Below, in pieces: positions 1 to 6,627 of a stretch of 34,513 bases of DNA. The DNA comes from Bacteroidetes bacterium QS_8_68_28 (GTDB lineage: Bacteria > Bacteroidota > Rhodothermia > Rhodothermales > Salinibacteraceae), in contig PXTS01000027.1 in NCBI GenBank assembly GCA_003022485.1, positions 1-34,513 on the forward strand, written 5' to 3'. Under the pieces are notes generated by a model that saw only the letters and a list, made by a program, of their open reading frames with translations, was not told the DNA's origin and did not search any database. The position numbers and the translations under genes were made by a program. How positions within the stretch are numbered: the stretch's first letter is position 1; each line of letters starts with the position of its first letter.

Positions 1-14
1 CATGGCTTCGGTGA

Positions 15-46
15 GTCTTTTGAGCGAGATCGAGCACTCAAAAGAC
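15..46. promoter_or_regulatory. Perfect 10-bp inverted repeat (operator or hairpin)
   Basis: The arms GTCTTTTGAG (15-24) and CTCAAAAGAC (37-46) are exact reverse complements separated by 12 bases. The element lies about 70 bases past the stop of the TonB receptor and 11 bases before a minus-strand ATG at 3-1 that would start a gene leaving the window. No T-run follows on the minus strand, so an operator for the off-window gene is as likely as a terminator. The function is inference. Confidence 0.45.
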
Positions 47-112
47 GTTGGCGGACGCCTTTTTGTTGACACTTGCATCTGTTCGCCAGACAGTCTCTAA
101 AACTTTAATCCA

Positions 113-2605
113 CTAAAACTTGAGGCGCATCCGCACGTTGACCGTGCGCGGCGTCAGGTGGGTGGGGACGCGGTTGAAGTCGGCGTCCCAGTCGTAGGCC
201 ACGGTGTTGACCATGTCGAAGAGGTTCAGGATTTCGGCGGTGAGCTGCATCGTGACGGGGCCGCTGACGCCCTGGTCGAAGAGGCGCACGGTCTTGGTGG
301 CGCCCACGTCCACGCGGCGGTACTCGGGGTAGCGCTCGCCCATGCGCGGTCCGGGCGCCTGCGCCTGCACGTCGCGCGTGATTTGCTCGCCCGGCACCGG
401 CGGGGTGTACGGCAACCCGCTGCCGAAGAGCGCGCGCAGGTGCAACTTCCACGAACGGTCGCCGGGCACGTAGTCCTGGATGAAAGCGCTGAAGGTGTGC
501 CGCTGGTCCGCCGGGCGGGGGTGCCAGCCCTCGCGGTAGCCGCGCTCGCTGGTCTCGAATTCTTCTTTGAAGTTCTCGCGGGCCACGAGAAAGCTGTAGT
601 TGAACCAGCTCTCCAGGCCCGGCACGAACTCCCCGCGCAGTTGCAGGTCCAGTCCGTAGTTGCGGCCGTAGGTGTTGTTCTGGCCCGAGTACTGCACACG
701 CACGTTCTCGATCTCGTAGGAGACGAGGTTCGAGAGCTTCGCGTAGAACGCCTCGGCGCGCAGGTAGAGGCGCCGGTCGGGGAAGAAGTATTCCCCGCCC
801 AGGATGGCCTGGATCGAGCGTTGCGAGGAGAGGTCGCGGTTGAGCGTGTTCTCGAGGCCGCCGGCTTCTTCGGCTTCCTTCGCCGTGGGCGGCTCGCCGC
901 GCAATTCGCGGTAGGTGGGCTTCTGGTGGTAGACGCCCAGCGCCCCGTTCAGCGTGAGCTGCTTGGTCCACTTGAACTGCGCGGAGAGGCGTGGGGAGAC
1001 GGTCAGTTCCTCGTTGAAGGCGTAGTAGTCGGAGCGCACGCCCGCCGTCACCAGCAGGCGGCCGCGCTCGGGGAGCGCGTCGTAGACGTCCTGCATGTAG
1101 GCCCCGGCTTGCCAGGTGCCCAGCCGCGCGCGGTCCTCGAAGTCGTTTACGATCACCGTCTGGCCCGTGCTGGAGAGGGTGTGCGTAGAGCGCTCGTCGA
1201 TGCGGTCGTCGAAGGCGAGGCGGCGCACGTGCCAGCCGGCCTCCGGCGCGTGGCGGCCCGAGGCGTAGTAGTAGCGCCCGCGCCCGGTGAGCGTAGAGAC
1301 GGTCACGTCGTTGTCGGCCACGTCGCGCTGCGTGCCGGCGCTGAGGATGCCGGTCGTCTTACCGCTGGCCGGGTCCACGCGCGTGAGGAGCGACGAGCCG
1401 CTCACGTCGAGCGTCTCGGTCTCGTGAGTGCGAAAGTAGGCCGCCTCGTGCTCCATCCGAATCCGCTCGGAGAGACGGGTTTTCACGCGGCTCCCCAGGA
1501 AGCCGGTCGAGTAACCGGTCGTCTCCTCGCCCTCATAGGTAGTGTAAAAGGACTGGAGATCCGGCGGAAACTTCGGGTTCTGGCTGATGGTGCCGAAGTA
1601 GGTGCGCTTCGCGTGCGGGGCGAGGCGGTACTCGTACTCCGCCCACAGGCCCAGCGCCTCGACGGCGTGCCCGTCGGCGATCTCGTAGGTGACGGAGGTT
1701 TGCGCGTCGGTGTACTGCGGGGCGTAGTCGCCGCGCAACTCCTGCGTCCCGAAGAGGCGCCCGGCCCGCGCCTCCCGCGCCCCGACGACCCAGCTCAGGT
1801 CTCCCCCCAGCGCCGAGGCGCCCGCCGACCCGCTCAGGTCCATCGTCGAGGCGGCGACCTGCCCGCCCACTTTGCCTTCGGGCTCGCGGTACTCGATCTC
1901 CAGCGCCGAGGAGAGCTTGCCGCCGTAGCGGGCGGGAAAGCCGCCGGCGTAGAGGCGCGCGCGCTCGGTAAGCTGCGGATTCCACAGCCCCAGGCCCTCC
2001 TGCTCCCCCTGGCGCGGGCGAAAGGGCAGGTACACCTGAAAGCCGTTGATGAAAATCAGGTTCTCGTTGTAGCCGCCGCCGCGCACGGAGTACTGGCTCG
2101 AAAGCTCGTTATTGGTCGCCACGCCGGGGAGCCCTTTGAGGGTGCGAAAGCCGTCGGGCACGGGCGTGGGCATGTCCTCGATGTGGGGGCCGGACATCTC
2201 GAAGACCCCGGCAGCGGGCGTCTCTTCGCGCCCGGCGGTCACTTCGACCTCGTCGAGCGCCTCGACGGAGGCGGCGAGCCGCACGTTCAGGCGCGCCGTT
2301 TCCCCGCGCCGCACCGTGACCGAGTCGATCCGCGCCTCGAAACCGACCGAAGAGAAGCGCAGCCGGTAGATGCCGGCAGGCAGGCGCAGGTGGTAGCGGC
2401 CCTCGCCATCCGCGCTGGTGCCGTAGTTGGTCCCGGTCACCAGCACCGTGGCGGTGGGCACGGGCGCCGTGGTGTCGGCGGCGGTGGTGACGCGGCCGGC
2501 GACGGTGCCCCAGTTTCCGTCTTCTTGGGCATGGGCGGGGCCGGCGGCGAGCCCGGCCCAGAGGAGCAGCACGGCGGCGGTGGCGGCGGCGGCGGTCACA
2601 CGCAT
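113..2605 (-). CDS. TonB-dependent outer-membrane receptor with CarboxypepD_reg-like domain
   Basis: An 830-residue outer-membrane receptor that would import an unidentified ligand using TonB energy. The ATG at 2605 is chosen because it starts a clean signal peptide ending PAHA|Q (about residue 26); the frame is open upstream to 2830 but that extension is arginine-rich and has no signal character. Order: signal peptide; carboxypeptidase-regulatory-like beta domain (about 34-110, with GTVAGRVTTAADTTAPVPTA and LPAGIYRLRFSSVGFEA); plug (about 130-240, with LPGVATNNELSSQYSVRGGG and GGFPARYGGKLSSALEI); then a long beta-barrel ending in MRLKF, an aromatic-ended final strand. The plug wording matches a family widespread in Bacteroidota. 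The substrate cannot be told, and no SusD partner is adjacent. It lies 221 bases downstream of msrA on the same strand; that gap shows nothing notable. Confidence 0.9.
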   Translation of the reverse strand: MRVTAAAATAAVLLLWAGLAAGPAHAQEDGNWGTVAGRVTTAADTTAPVPTATVLVTGTNYGTSADGEGRYHLRLPAGIYRLRFSSVGFEARIDSVTVRRGETARLNVRLAASVEALDEVEVTAGREETPAAGVFEMSGPHIEDMPTPVPDGFRTLKGLPGVATNNELSSQYSVRGGGYNENLIFINGFQVYLPFRPRQGEQEGLGLWNPQLTERARLYAGGFPARYGGKLSSALEIEYREPEGKVGGQVAASTMDLSGSAGASALGGDLSWVVGAREARAGRLFGTQELRGDYAPQYTDAQTSVTYEIADGHAVEALGLWAEYEYRLAPHAKRTYFGTISQNPKFPPDLQSFYTTYEGEETTGYSTGFLGSRVKTRLSERIRMEHEAAYFRTHETETLDVSGSSLLTRVDPASGKTTGILSAGTQRDVADNDVTVSTLTGRGRYYYASGRHAPEAGWHVRRLAFDDRIDERSTHTLSSTGQTVIVNDFEDRARLGTWQAGAYMQDVYDALPERGRLLVTAGVRSDYYAFNEELTVSPRLSAQFKWTKQLTLNGALGVYHQKPTYRELRGEPPTAKEAEEAGGLENTLNRDLSSQRSIQAILGGEYFFPDRRLYLRAEAFYAKLSNLVSYEIENVRVQYSGQNNTYGRNYGLDLQLRGEFVPGLESWFNYSFLVARENFKEEFETSERGYREGWHPRPADQRHTFSAFIQDYVPGDRSWKLHLRALFGSGLPYTPPVPGEQITRDVQAQAPGPRMGERYPEYRRVDVGATKTVRLFDQGVSGPVTMQLTAEILNLFDMVNTVAYDWDADFNRVPTHLTPRTVNVRMRLKF

Positions 2606-2826
2606 CGGTCGCAACGGGGCATGGAGCGAGAGCGCAGGCGTCGTAACCGTTCGGGCCGATAGGCATGGGCGTCGCCGAAAGAAATGCAGCGGCAAAGGTA
2701 CGCCGGGCGCCGCCGCGATGCAAGCGGGTTCGCCTGCCGGCAGCACCGAAAACGCGCGTTTCAACCGAAAGCGCGCCGTTTTCCGTCTGCCCGTCCGAGC
2801 ATCCCTCGTCGAAGACGTGGATTCCC

Positions 2827-3390
2827 TCACGCCCCCACCCGCGCGGCATGCTTCTGGCGCAGCTTTGCCAGTTTCGGGTCGATGACCGTGCGGCAGTAGG
2901 CGGCCTCGGGATTGCGCCGGTAGTAGTCGTGATGCGCCGGCTCCGCCTCGTAGAAGGTCTCCCGCGGCTCGACCTCCGTCACGATACCCGAGTAGACGCC
3001 CCCGTCTTCGAGGCGCTCGATGGTCTCTTCCGCCGCCTCACGCTGCGCTTCGTCGTGGTAGAAGATGGCCGAGCGGTACTGCGTGCCCACGTCTGCGCCC
3101 TGGCGGTTGAGCTGGGTGGGGTCGTGGATGGTGAAGAAGATCTCCAGCAGGTTGCGGTAGGCGATCACGCCCGAGTCGTAGGTAAGCTGCACGGCCTCGG
3201 CGTGGCCGGTCTCGTCGCGGCACACCGCGCGGTAGCCAGGGTCTTCGACGTACCCGCCGGTGTAGCCGCTGGTCACGTCTTCGACGCCTTCGACCTCTTG
3301 GAAGGCGGCCTCGAGGCACCAGAAGCAGCCGCCGGCGAGCGTGGCTTGGGCGCGGGCGTCGTCGCTCGAGGGAGAGCCGTTCGTCTGCAT
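2827..3390 (-). CDS. msrA: Peptide-methionine (S)-S-oxide reductase MsrA
   Basis: A 187-residue cytoplasmic repair enzyme that reduces the S-epimer of methionine sulfoxide in proteins. The signature GGCFWC lies at residues 20-25, with catalytic Cys22 in the GCFWC motif. Further family blocks are SGYTGGYVEDPGY, GHAEAVQL, FFTIHDPTQLNRQGADVGTQ, YRSAIFYH and EPAHHDYYRRNP. Length is normal for a stand-alone MsrA, and no MsrB domain is fused. ATG at 3390 gives a short polar leader before the first beta-strand. Upstream sits an A/G-rich heptad tract and a 19-bp tandem repeat; no ribosome binding site is obvious. Confidence 0.96.
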   Translation of the reverse strand: MQTNGSPSSDDARAQATLAGGCFWCLEAAFQEVEGVEDVTSGYTGGYVEDPGYRAVCRDETGHAEAVQLTYDSGVIAYRNLLEIFFTIHDPTQLNRQGADVGTQYRSAIFYHDEAQREAAEETIERLEDGGVYSGIVTEVEPRETFYEAEPAHHDYYRRNPEAAYCRTVIDPKLAKLRQKHAARVGA

Positions 3391-3403
3391 GGCTTGTGGA
3401 GAG

Positions 3404-3438
3404 AAAAGGAAAAAGGAAGAGGGAAGTCAAAAAGAAAA
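3404..3438. repeat. A/G-rich heptad tract upstream of msrA
   Basis: Five consecutive 7-base units in one register: AAAAGGA (3404-3410), the same again (3411-3417), AGAGGGA, AGTCAAA and AAGAAAA. The tract lies directly before the msrA start and is a single arm. It belongs to the set of seven-base-period intergenic tracts in this window. Confidence 0.6.
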
Positions 3439-3501
3439 ACAGAGGCGTGGCAGCGGTGCTTCCCCTTCGCGGGGGATTCAAGCGCGCCTCACGCCCTGTC
3501 G

Positions 3502-3570
3502 GCGACCGGACGTCCCGTCAGCGACTGGACGTTTCGTCAGCGACTGGGCGTTCCGTCAGCGACCGGCCGG
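3502..3570. repeat. 19-bp direct tandem repeat, about 3.6 copies
   Basis: Copies start at 3502, 3521 and 3540, with a partial copy from 3559. The consensus is GCGACYGGRCGTYYCGTCA. The third copy ends with TCA at 3556-3558, the complement of the TGA stop of the lipoprotein gene, so the last partial copy is inside coding sequence. The period of 19 differs from the heptad tracts. Confidence 0.85.
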
Positions 3571-4707
3571 CGAAGATGTCGCACTCGGCCGCCAGCGGTA
3601 GAGCGCGACGGCGGGCTGGGGATCGGTGAAGGTGACGGCGAGGGCGTAGCCGCCGTCCGGGCGGGGGCGCGCGGCGAGCGCGCGCGGGTACACGTCCTGG
3701 TTGCGCGGCGGACCGGGAGCGGTAAGACGCGCCTCGAGCCGTCCGCCGGGGCCGAAGGCGTCGATGCGCAGGCGCCCGGCGCGCAGGTTCAGCGCAAAGA
3801 GCCGGGTCGGTGTCGCAGCCACGTCGGGCATCAGCAGGGGGGGCTGGCGGAGGTTCCCTTCGGCATAGCGGCGCGTGCGCGGCAGCATCGGCGAGTCGAA
3901 GCCGGTGAGGCGAAGCGCGCAGGCCGTGTCGCGGCGGGCCGAGAGGCCGAGCGGCAGGCGGTGGAGGACTGGGCGAAAGCCGCTGGCGCTGACCAGCGAG
4001 TCGCGCCACCTCACGAGCGGCCCGGCGTGATGCCAGCGCGGCCCCGCCAGCACGCGCCGGGCCGTCGCTTGCCCGCCCGGGCCGTGGCGCGTGACGGTCG
4101 CCTGGCCGTCCTCGCCGATGGTCTTGGCGAAAAGGTCCCCGCCGGTCGCCGTGGCCCACAGCAGCGGCGCCTCGCGGGCGGGCGGGAGCGCCAGCGTCAC
4201 ATCTCGCGCCACGCGCCCCCCAGCCACGAAATGCACGCGGCGCTCGCGCGGGCTCAGCGCCAAGAGCGTGTCGGCCCGTTGCCCGATGAGGTAGGGCGTG
4301 GCGAAGCGGTCGGAGCGCACCGTGCGCGCCCGCCGACCCGTTTCCGAAAAGAGGAACAAGGCATTGCGCTTCGCATCACTCACCGCCAATTGGGCGGATC
4401 GGTCGTCCGAAGACAAAAAGACTGCCGTGCGCGGGAAACGGAGCGGCGCCCCGCCCGCAAGGGAAGACGTGCTCGGGGAGGACGTGCTCTGGGAAGGCCC
4501 GTCCTCGAACGCCCCCGCGCGCCAGACGCGGCGAAGCGTGTCCCTCGGCACCGACTGGGCGACCCGGCGCGAGAGCGAGTCGGCCGGGAGCAATGCGCGC
4601 GCCGGCCCGGAGCCCGCGCAGGAGTGCGGCAGGCACCCGCCCGCCAGCAGCAGGAGCGTTGCCAGGCAGAACCCGTCTGCAATCGAAAATCGCCGATCCG
4701 CAATCAT
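3556..4707 (-). CDS. Predicted lipoprotein, beta-propeller-like, function unknown
   Basis: A 383-residue protein. The N-terminus has a short charged region, the hydrophobic stretch LATLLLLAGG and a lipobox cysteine (LAGG|C), so it is a probable lipoprotein. The body is a series of short beta-strand blocks such as AQLAVSDAKRNALFLFSETG, DTLLALSPRERRVHFVAGG and RLFALNLRAGRLRIDAFGPG, the spacing expected of a six-bladed propeller of the NHL/DUF5128 kind; this is inferred from pattern only. ATG at 4707 is preferred because it puts a normal signal length before the cysteine. A GTG at 4758 overlaps the TGA of the upstream methyltransferase gene (GTGA) and would add 17 residues with translational coupling. 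The first residues (MIADRRFSIADG) are encoded by heptad-repeat DNA. Confidence 0.7.
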   Translation of the reverse strand: MIADRRFSIADGFCLATLLLLAGGCLPHSCAGSGPARALLPADSLSRRVAQSVPRDTLRRVWRAGAFEDGPSQSTSSPSTSSLAGGAPLRFPRTAVFLSSDDRSAQLAVSDAKRNALFLFSETGRRARTVRSDRFATPYLIGQRADTLLALSPRERRVHFVAGGRVARDVTLALPPAREAPLLWATATGGDLFAKTIGEDGQATVTRHGPGGQATARRVLAGPRWHHAGPLVRWRDSLVSASGFRPVLHRLPLGLSARRDTACALRLTGFDSPMLPRTRRYAEGNLRQPPLLMPDVAATPTRLFALNLRAGRLRIDAFGPGGRLEARLTAPGPPRNQDVYPRALAARPRPDGGYALAVTFTDPQPAVALYRWRPSATSSPAGR

Positions 4708-4715
4708 CGCCGATC
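4674..4715. repeat. AATC-type heptad tract inside the lipoprotein start region
   Basis: Six 7-base units in register from 4674 to 4715: CGTCTGC, AATCGAA, AATCGCC, GATCCGC, AATCATC and GCCGATC. The same AATC-type unit recurs at 9278-9365, 11948-12040 and 28220-28261. Here it overlaps the start codon and N-terminal codons of the lipoprotein gene instead of being purely intergenic. Confidence 0.6.
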
Positions 4716-4754
4716 TGCTTACGAGAGGGGCCGGGGCGAGGATTCGGGAGGCGT

Positions 4755-5378
4755 TCACCTCCGCGCCACCCCCGCTACATGCGGGCGAACGGGGTTGAGC
4801 ACGCCTCCGACGGGGAAGCGCTCCAACCGCACCTCTGCAAAGCCGGCCTCCCGGATGCGCGCGCCGGTGGCCTGATCGGGCCGGCAGCCGTCGGCGAGGC
4901 GGCGCCACGCGGGCTTCACGAGGCGTTGCGCCCGGCGGCGCGCGGTGCCCTCGCGGGCGGCCACGTGTTCGATGAAGTAGAACCGCCCGCTGGGCTTGAG
5001 CACGCGGCGCACCTCCGCCAGCGCCTGGGCCACGTCGGCCACCGAGCAGAGCACGAGCGTCGAGATCACCGCGTCCGCGTGGGCGTCCGGCAGCGGGAGC
5101 GCCTCGGCGCGGCCTTCGTGGAGTTCCACCTGCGCGTCCAGCTTCTCGGCCTTGCGGCGCAGCGGCGCGTGCATGTGCGGGTTCGGCTCCACGCCCGCCA
5201 GGCGCACACCCTCTGGCAGGTGCGGCAGATTCACGCCCGTGCCGGGGCCGATCTCCACCACGCGGCTGCCGGCGGCGAGGCCGGCGAAGAGGCGCGCCTT
5301 GCGCTGGCCGTAGAGGCGCTCCTGCGCGCCATCGGAGAGGCGCATGAGCGCGGCGAAGTAGCGCTGCGAGAGACTCAC
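4755..5378 (-). CDS. Class I SAM-dependent methyltransferase
   Basis: A 207-residue Rossmann-fold methyltransferase. Motif I VVEIGPGTGVN (40-50) binds SAM. An acidic end of strand 2 (GVEPNPHMHAPLRRKA), motif DAHADAVISTLVLCSVAD and post-motif LAEVRRVLKPSGRFYFIEHV follow the usual order. The overall look is that of UbiE/METTL7-like enzymes acting on small molecules or lipids; the substrate is unknown. ATG at 5378 directly precedes SLSQRYFAAL and gives the family's usual helical leader. The downstream lipoprotein may be coupled through a GTGA overlap. It diverges from the dodecin gene across 131 bases. Confidence 0.9.
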   Translation of the reverse strand: MSLSQRYFAALMRLSDGAQERLYGQRKARLFAGLAAGSRVVEIGPGTGVNLPHLPEGVRLAGVEPNPHMHAPLRRKAEKLDAQVELHEGRAEALPLPDAHADAVISTLVLCSVADVAQALAEVRRVLKPSGRFYFIEHVAAREGTARRRAQRLVKPAWRRLADGCRPDQATGARIREAGFAEVRLERFPVGGVLNPVRPHVAGVARR

Positions 5379-5498
5379 GAAGAGCGCGGGCTTGAGGCAA
5401 CGTTGCTACGAAGTTACGCCCAAGCGGCATCCCGGCGCGAACGCGCAGGCTGGCACGGGGCTACGATAAAGCGTCATCCGCTCTCCCTTTCCAATCTC

Positions 5499-5503
5499 GG
5501 AGG
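5499..5503 (+). promoter_or_regulatory. Strong Shine-Dalgarno GGAGG before dodecin
   Basis: GGAGG ends six bases before the ATG at 5510. It fixes that start and is notable because most starts in this window have no recognisable Shine-Dalgarno sequence. Confidence 0.75.
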
Positions 5504-5509
5504 TTCCTC

Positions 5510-5728
5510 ATGGCATCCATTGCCAAAACCATCGAAGTCCAAGCTGAAGGCAACACCATCGAAGAAGCCGTCGAGGTCGCTGTCGAAGGTGCGTCGCAAT
5601 CGGTGCGCAACATCGAGAACGTTTACGTGCGCGACTTCGAGGCCATCGTCGAGAACGGGCAGGTCTCGCACTACCGCGTCGATACCAAGGTTACCTTCCT
5701 CATAGACCAAGGCGGCGACGTGGGCTGA
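5510..5728 (+). CDS. Dodecin family protein
   Basis: A 72-residue protein matching the dodecin fold: a strand, a helix (TIEEAVEVAVEGASQSVRNI), then two strands (YVRDFEAIVENGQ and YRVDTKVTFLID). Dodecins form hollow dodecamers that bind flavins or related ligands. In the flavin-binding archaeal and Thermus proteins a tryptophan follows the RN(I/L)x motif; here that position is Asn37 (RNIENVYV), so the flavin-stacking residue is absent. The protein belongs to the Trp-less bacterial subgroup, whose ligand is less certain. It is a single gene with its own strong ribosome binding site, diverging from the methyltransferase gene and convergent with the TSUP remnant. Confidence 0.92.
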   Translation: MASIAKTIEVQAEGNTIEEAVEVAVEGASQSVRNIENVYVRDFEAIVENGQVSHYRVDTKVTFLIDQGGDVG

Positions 5729-5748
5729 CGGCGGGGCCGCCTGCCGTT
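5728..5748. terminator. Candidate GC-rich hairpin between convergent genes
   Basis: ACGGC at 5728-5732 pairs with GCCGT at 5743-5747, with further G/C pairing possible inside. It begins at the dodecin stop codon and sits between two convergent genes, where a bidirectional terminator is expected. Only two T residues follow, so support is weak. Confidence 0.3.
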
Positions 5749-5751
5749 CAC

Positions 5752-6536
5752 TCACGCGCCCAGCGCGCCGTAGAGCAGGCGCGCGGCCACGACCCCCGCG
5801 AAGGTGGCGAAGGTCCAGCGCAACCCCCGGGCGGGCACGTGGCGCGAGGCGCGCACGCCCAGGCGCGCGCCCAGGATGGACGGCCCGGCCAGGAGCACCG
5901 CGCGTGCGAAGTCCACGTAGCCGACGGCCGTGGCGGGCCGGCCGGGCGCGCCCCACCCGCTGGCGGCGTAGCTGGCGATGCCCACCAGCGAAATCAGGAT
6001 GATCGTGCCGCTGGAAGTGCCCGAGGCGCGCTCCATCGGGAAGCGCAGGAGGCGGTGGTAGGCCGGCACCAGCACGACCCCGCCGCCCACGCCCGCCGTT
6101 GGAGAAATGATTCCCGCGCCCATGCCCGCCCCGGCCAGAAAGGGCCACGAATGGCGTTCTCTTCCCAACGACGCATCGCCGCTGTCCCCGGCCCTGCCGC
6201 CTATGGCCATGCGCGCCGCGACGACTACCAGCAATGTCCCCAGCACGACCTGGAAGACCGTCTGGTCGTACCACGGCTGCGTGGTAATGAGCTGGGTTGT
6301 GAGGACGACGGCGACGGCAGCACAGAGCCCCACGCGCCAGGCCACCTGCGGCAGCAGGCTTCCGTCGCGCCAGCGGTACCACGCGCTCGCCGCCCCGACG
6401 ACCAGCGTGCAAAAGAGGCTCGACCCGGCCGTAAGCTTCGAGATGACGGCCTCACCGATCCCCGCCGCAGGAGACCAGCGACGGCTCCTGCCGCCAGGCC
6501 GACGCCGGCCAGCAGGGCCATTTGTGCGGGATCCAT
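5752..6536 (-). pseudogene. TSUP (TauE/SafE) membrane permease, frameshifted
   Basis: The family exports sulfonates, sulfite or related anions through eight membrane helices in two repeats. From ATG 6536 the first helix reads MALLAGVGLAAGAVAGLL, then the frame is lost in a run of four C (plus strand 6460-6463). The family sequence resumes in another frame as IGEAVISKLTAGSSLF and continues without stops to 5752. The second repeat is intact, with AGVGGGVVLVPAYHRLL and GTIILISLVGIASYA. The matching glycine-rich block of the first repeat is missing between GLL and IGEAV, so a deletion of some tens of bases, not just one base, is likely. A GTG at 6345 could still give a 197-residue C-terminal piece. 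A sequencing error would explain the shift but not the missing block. Confidence 0.75.
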
Positions 6537-6543
6537 CTTTCGG

Positions 6544-6627
6544 TTTGTAGGTGCTGTGAGGGGGCAGGTAGGTACATAGGAGGAAGGAAAACTTACAAAC
6601 CTACGCACTTCCATACCTACGCACTCA
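6544..6627. repeat. Paired heptad arms between the S41 protease and TSUP genes
   Basis: Left arm 6544-6585 (units such as TTTGTAG, GTGCTGT, CAGGTAG) and right arm 6591-6627 (ACTTACA, AACCTAC, GCACTTC, CATACCT). The right arm read in reverse complement resembles the left arm (both G-rich with GTAGG cores), so the pair can fold back. The right arm contains the TCA that is the stop codon of the protease gene (6625-6627). Register slips slightly inside the right arm. Confidence 0.6.

Noticed and set aside
47-64. Plus-strand intrinsic terminator (GGCGGACGCC then TTTTT)
   Set aside because: The stem has only three or four pairs with a loop too tight, and no plus-strand gene ends nearby in the window.
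158-2662. Open frame of 834 codons antisense to the TonB receptor
   Set aside because: No domain or signal; the minus-strand reading has a signal peptide, a plug and a barrel.
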